Part shown: piece by piece, positions 61,455 through 64,000 of the stretch
Layout: the number at the start of each line of letters is the position of its first letter
Numbering within the stretch: the stretch's first letter is position 1
From: Gyrodactylus bullatarudis
Taxonomy: Eukaryota; Platyhelminthes; Monogenea; Gyrodactylidea; Gyrodactylidae
Direction: 5' to 3'
DNA length: 64,000 bases
Assembly (NCBI GenBank): GCA_012064415.1
Contig: SSNU01000247.1
Coordinates: 276,169 to 340,168 of the forward strand
Program-made: the position numbers and the translations under genes
Notes under the pieces: model-generated
The model's input: only the letters and a program-made list of their open reading frames with translations
Databases searched by the model: none
What the model was told of the DNA's origin: nothing

Positions 61455-61690
61455 CCCTTCAAGCCCCAGGGAAACATGTATGGGACAGGTAACTTTATTA
61501 AGCTATAATTCTTTTTTTTGAAAACCATTTACAGAAAGAAACTTTTATTGAGAAACCATGCCCGTAAAATTCGAAAATGTAATCACCTTGAGTTCATCTC
61601 TTGAAATTAAAAAACTCCTTCGTTATCAGCGTATTCTGAAACTATACAAAATTTTCAATCTCAGCGATGTACTATCAAAAATTTTAAGGG
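61455..61690. repeat. Decayed TTAA-flanked element, related to MITE family B
   Basis: TTAA at 61451-61454 is followed by CCCTTCAAGCCCCAGGG; the right end reads AAGGG followed by TTAA at 61691-61694. Internal TTTATTAAGCTATAATT matches a block of the elements at 6422 and 27362. The inverted repeat is now short. Confidence 0.55.
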
Positions 61691-63834
61691 TTAAAAACCC
61701 AAAAATTATTAATGAAATATCTCGGAGTTGTTGTTAGAGGGTACAGGTAATGATTTAACTTGAGATTTAGTAATGGTAGTCTCTCGATACATAATGTGCA
61801 TGATATATTGTATGGTCTCTCTACTAGGAAAAGAATTACTTACTTTTGAGAGACACACACAAAATAATCTATGAGCACATTGAGGATAGGATTCATTCTT
61901 AGACTAAATGGCCTAAGAATGAGAAATGTGCTGAAAAATATTTATAATTCTAGAGTAGCAGATATAATCAAAATTCACAAGAAACTTGTCGTATGAGGAA
62001 TTAGATAATAATTTGAATTTGATCTTTTTTAATAAGATTTTTCTCTAGCCTCCTTCTAAAAATCTCTAGACTCCCATTGCCTTGGGCATAAGAGACATGA
62101 AATTTGAATTAAAAAGGGGTTGAAAGAAGAAAAAAGGGGGAAAATTATTAATATAATAACATTTATGGTAAAAAATATTCAGTAATAATCTAGATCAGAT
62201 GCTGAAAATCGACTGTTGATCCCTCTGTCACTTTCAAATTAGCAACATTTTTCTAAAATTAATTCACTTTTTGGTTTCTTTTAGCTATGTAAAATTTTAA
62301 ATATTATATTTATGGTCACTTTGTCTTGGGTTGAAATTTTTAAGGTTAGTCCTCCATGTACTGAATGATATTTATTTAATAATTATGGTTGCAAACTTGT
62401 AAAATCTGTTTTAGATAGCTGCTCAAATTTTTTCATGTGCATTTATTTTTATTCAGGACTATTCCTGGGTACTGGTTTATAATTGGTGAAGTCAATTCAA
62501 TAAAATTTAAAATGTTTGCCTTTGTACATCAAAAACTAAGCCCACTACTTTTAAGTAGTGAGTAAATCTTCTATTAAAGAATTCATGATATTTTTAATTG
62601 ATTCATAAAGTAAACTGGATTCAATGTCGATTACATACAAATAATAAATATCATTCAGTACAGCGAGGACTAATCATGACTGCAATTGTTAAATTTCAAC
62701 ACAAGGAAAAGTGATCATAAATGCAATATTTAAATTTTGCATTACAAAATGGAACCAAAAATGAATAAAATTTTAGGGGTCCTCAAATCTAGTGTAAGAG
62801 AGTAACCAAAATTGTATTTTAGGCTATTATTGTAATCATATCTGCAAATGGGAAGGTCCGAGTCACCAATTTTGCAAATACCCCTTTAAACTAAGAAGTT
62901 ATAAACCTAGGCGACCATGTTTCAATTTTCCACGGTAACAACACATATACAATGCAATAAAATGTTTAATGGCTATAAGGGGTGTTACAGATAATAATAA
63001 TAATAGTGAATTCAATCGATAATGAGATATACGAAAATGTATATGTACGAAAAGAAACGATTTCTTCTTTTGTACATTTCCGCAGATGCATAATATATGA
63101 GAGAAAGTAATAATAAAAATAATAATTCACGTATGATAGTGCTATGCATAAACGTACATTCGAATAGAGAAATTCAGTAGTAGTGTAAAAGAAATTGAGA
63201 GAGAATATCGGAGTAACGAAAGAAAGATTGGGGGATCATCACCATCATCGCTCGTCATCAAACAAACAGCAAGAATAACACAAAAGAAACAACAAAAAGC
63301 GATTAGAAATAACTGAGCATAGGACTAGATAGTAAGTAGTAACACTCATGTAGTAGAAATTAGTAAGAGTAATAAGAAAAAATAAGAGAGATCAATTTAT
63401 TGTAAAGACATCTTTTCTGAAAGGAAAACTCTGTCGCTGACGAAAGAAAAGTCATACATTGAAGAGGGAAACTAACTTGGGAAACATGTAAAGTTGGTTT
63501 TTACAAATACCAAATACTGTAGGCTTTTTTCCCTAGTCACTATGATTCTGGCTTCATGATTTTTCTGATGGTCTAGAACTGTTTCTTGACTAGCTAATAA
63601 ATAGTTCTTCGAATCAGAGGTAAAAGAGTAAAACATACTATTAATATTAGACTCTTTTCATACAATTATTATTATTATTTCTGCATCTCTACCCCCCTCC
63701 CATATTCACCAGTCTTGTTAATCCTCCTAATAAATTCCTCATTAACCCCTTCAAGCCCATAAGAAAGCAGTTATTGTCTAAAATAGTTGATCAAAGGGGT
63801 TAAAATAAAGGTTCAATAAATGTTTCTGTTACAG

Positions 63835-64000
63835 TGAATCTGGAAACTAATGATAGTATTGAGAATCCCTAGTTAGATAGGGAATCTGGAAACTCGGTTT
63901 CTAGAATCCCTACTCGAGTTATTCATAGCAGGGAATCTAGAAACTCAAGGCAATCTTAAGACTCCCAACATTTCTTGGGAATCTACATTTCGAGAATCCC
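63835..64000. repeat. Cluster of short palindromic repeat units at the window edge
   Basis: GGGAATCTGGAAACT-type units and their complement (AGAATCCC) alternate at least three times: GGGAATCT at 63880, 63931 and about 63978, and AGAATCCC at about 63862, 63903 and 63993. The unit at 63880-63910 is a near-perfect 31-bp palindrome. The cluster runs off the window. Confidence 0.8.

Larger units (their letters stand above)
61360..64000. other. Gene-poor window end
   Basis: No supported gene. It holds a decayed TTAA element (61455-61690), AT-rich sequence and a palindromic repeat cluster from 63835 to the window edge. Confidence 0.6.

Noticed and set aside
63746..63799. 54-bp segment between two TTAA sites with CCCCTT/AAGGGG ends
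   Set aside because: A 6-bp inverted repeat next to TTAA is expected by chance in AT-rich DNA; listed only as a weak possible remnant of the family at 61455.
1..64000. tRNA or rRNA genes, CRISPR arrays, operons with ribosome-binding sites
   Set aside because: None seen. Genes have GT-AG introns and poly(A) signals, and no cloverleaf, rRNA-like or spacer-repeat pattern was found by eye.

Overview
The window is animal nuclear DNA: AT-rich, with long gene-poor stretches, many degenerate DNA transposons, and protein genes split by GT-AG introns. The genes identify a metazoan. There is a seven-pass Frizzled of the 5/8 type, a very large USP9X/fat-facets-type deubiquitinase, an EXT-family (GT64) glycosyltransferase, TDP2, and an outer-arm dynein intermediate chain (DNAI2) that implies motile cilia or flagella. 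I cannot name the phylum. The most telling genome trait is intron size: exon joining that keeps frame and family homology gives introns of 27, 32, 33, 34, 40, 40 and 45 nt beside introns of 1-2.8 kb in the same genes. Very short introns are known in a few animal lineages such as dicyemids and orthonectids, but the repeat load argues against simply assigning it there.

Layout. 1-4.2 kb: a possible 99-codon gene and a fold-back repeat. 4.3-7.9 kb (minus): five-exon GT64 gene with a TTAA-flanked MITE in intron 3. 8.4 kb (minus): an orphan terminal exon with its own poly(A) signal. 12.98-17.65 kb (minus): frizzled, three exons. 17.7-35 kb: gene-poor and transposon-rich; it holds a mariner remnant with a piggyBac element nested inside it, a second frameshifted mariner copy, and MITEs. 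35.0-57.0 kb (minus): 33 exons of USP9X, phase-consistent end to end (about 2,911 residues), with repeats in its larger introns. 57.4-58.5 kb (minus): TDP2. 58.6-60.5 kb (plus): DNAI2, starting 125 bp from TDP2 and probably sharing its promoter. 60.99-61.36 kb (minus): small protein with two membrane segments. 61.4-64 kb: no gene seen; MITE remnant and a palindromic repeat at the window end.

The genes do not form one pathway. They cover Wnt reception (frizzled), proteoglycan glycan synthesis (GT64), ubiquitin removal (USP9X), repair of topoisomerase 2 adducts (TDP2) and ciliary motility (DNAI2). What unites the window is genome architecture: ultrashort introns, one of them inside a piggyBac transposase, and several TTAA-inserting and fold-back element families, many lodged in introns. 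Exon boundaries were worked out by hand from splice signals, reading phase and recalled family homology; no search was run.
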